From Pyronema omphalodes (lineage: Eukaryota > Ascomycota > Pezizomycetes > Pezizales > Pyronemataceae), in assembly GCA_024516155.1 (NCBI GenBank), contig JAJJXM010000004.1, positions 1-64,000 of the forward strand: a stretch of 64,000 nucleotides of DNA. The letters run 5' to 3'. Shown here piece after piece: positions 63,043-64,000 of this stretch (its first letter is position 1; each line of letters opens with the position of its first letter). Below the pieces are notes generated by a model. It was not told where the DNA came from. It searched no databases and saw nothing but the letters and a program-made list of their open reading frames with translations. A program made the position numbers and the translations under genes.

Positions 63043-63571
63043 TGTCAGGGAACTAGGAACGGACGTTCAAAGAACACACTGAACACTACCGGCAAGGGGG
63101 ACTAGGCGGGTTCCAGGACGGGGAACGGAAAGACAAGGACCGAAGTGCACGGCAGACGGACGGCACACGAAACAGGGACAGGGACAAGGACAAGAATGAC
63201 GTGGGACTGAAAGGAGAAGTCTTTATTAAGGACAAGGGAAAGACACAAGACGTTCGATGGAGAACTCTACAACGGGGAGGCGAGCCTCCTTATGTACAAA
63301 GGGGCGGCCAGCACTCTTGCTGGGCCGTCATCCAACATCGCTACATGACAGCTTCCGTTCTCCAGCATTTCTCCTGCGACGCCACAGCTCTCCAGCTCAT
63401 GGTACGTCATCCATCATCAGTCAGTCTATCAACAACAACGGCACGGCACACACAACAACACAACGACAACACAACACAGCACGGCAAGACAACGGCACGA
63501 TGTCGACAACAACAACGACAACACAATGATGACGCAACAACACAACGGCTCGTCAGCCGTGTGCCGTGACA
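63043..63571 (-). repeat. Gypsy-2 5' LTR (529 bp)
   Basis: From TGTCAGGG to GTGACA on the plus strand. It has the presumed promoter (63250-63296) and a longer ACAAC-type microsatellite than the other LTR (63450-63545). Confidence 0.9.
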
Positions 63572-64000
63572 GCTACCCCCACGCCTCCTAAACAAACCAC
63601 TAAACCCGCCAAAGCCCAAAAGAAAGAATCCCCCCCCCCCCCCCCACCGATAGTATTATCCCATGCCCAGACCCCCGTGCCTTCCCAGAGAGCTCCAAAA
63701 TAGCAATCGGAGTCGCCGTCAACGAAGCCTTGCGCAAAGCAAATGCTCCTGAGAGCGTCTCTATCTCAATGGTAAAGAAGAACGTGAAAGGAAATCTTAT
63801 TTTGAACCCCCCCCCCCCCCAGACTACACCCGCCGATATCGCCCCCCACCTGCCCCTCATACTCGAAGCCGCCCGCAAAGTACACCCTGCGTTGCTGCCC
63901 CCCCGGATAAACGAGAAGTGGTACAAACTGGCGGTCCACGGCGTACCAACCGAGTACGACCCAGACTCCGAAGAAGGCATGCAAAAATTGCAAGCCAAAA
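63572..64000 (+). pseudogene. LINE-D7 ORF1, continuation to the window end
   Basis: It resumes the ORF1 Pro-rich region and continues with homologues of SVSISMVKKNVKGNLIL and RINEKWYKLAVHGVPTEYDP, the part before the CCHC motif. C-runs at 63632-63647 and 63809-63821 shift the frame relative to other copies. The gene runs off the window. Confidence 0.78.

Larger units (their letters stand above)
57189..63571 (-). mobile_element. Gypsy-2, chromodomain Ty3/gypsy element with broken gag
   Basis: This 6.4-kb element has LTRs (57189-57694, 63043-63571), a 5-bp target duplication, a self-complementary primer-binding site, gag with lesions, pol open but with a substituted integrase catalytic residue, and a polypurine tract (GGGGGGG before the 3' LTR). 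The family is distinct from Gypsy-1: no ORF3, shorter LTR. LTRs differ mainly in ACAAC-type microsatellite length and a few bases. Confidence 0.92.

Overview
This window is a solid block of nested retrotransposons. I found no host gene, tRNA, rRNA or CRISPR array. The hosts of such elements are eukaryotes. A fungus is most likely, because two Ty3/gypsy elements end in a chromodomain (chromoviruses) and the LINEs look Tad1/I-like: a CCHC ORF1, an APE endonuclease, RT, RNase H and a C-terminal Cys/His motif. Copies keep GC-rich, CpG-rich sequence, so there is no obvious RIP. I cannot name the species.

Working names: LINE-A is autonomous-type with a (CAAA)n tail. LINE-B is seen only as 5' UTR plus ORF1. 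LINE-C has an ORF1-like gene only, no RT, and a LINE-A-type 3' end. LINE-D is autonomous-type with an (AAAT)n tail. Gypsy-1 has gag, pol and a third ORF. Gypsy-2 has gag and pol.

Layout: truncated Gypsy-1 LTR (1-434); LINE-A1 (458-7395); 5'-inverted LINE-C3 (7397-8410); truncated LINE-D1 + (8411-10546) and D2 - (10547-12984); LINE-C2 - (12985-14975); a LINE-C fragment (14976-15183); LINE-B1 + (15184-26159), interrupted by complete LINE-C1 (15732-17716) and LINE-A2 (18322-25225); LINE-D3 - (26160-27466); LINE-D4 - (27467-34530), joined at its 5' end to LINE-C4 - (34531-35757); solo Gypsy-1 LTR (35758-36547); LINE-C fragment and LINE-B2 + (36548-38398); a Gypsy-1-like gag/pol piece + (38399-39334); complete Gypsy-1 - (39335-46990); LINE-C fragment and LINE-B3 + (46991-49225); LINE-D5 and D6 - (49226-55940); LINE-D7 + (55941-57188 and 63572-64000), split by Gypsy-2 - (57189-63571).

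How the parts work together: autonomous LINEs supply endonuclease and RT. LINE-C keeps a coiled-coil ORF1-like protein but carries the LINE-A 3' end, so it looks like a parasite of the LINE-A machinery. All LINE tails share a small hairpin (AACC stem) just before the microsatellite tail. A and B share a hairpin over the ORF1 start codon. Both gypsy elements carry a GGGAAAA -1 frameshift site between gag and pol. Both also have a primer-binding site complementary to their own LTR near a TATA-spaced putative transcript start, which suggests Tf1/sushi-like self-priming. Most LINE ORFs are broken by nonsense changes or homopolymer indels; some of the latter could be assembly errors.
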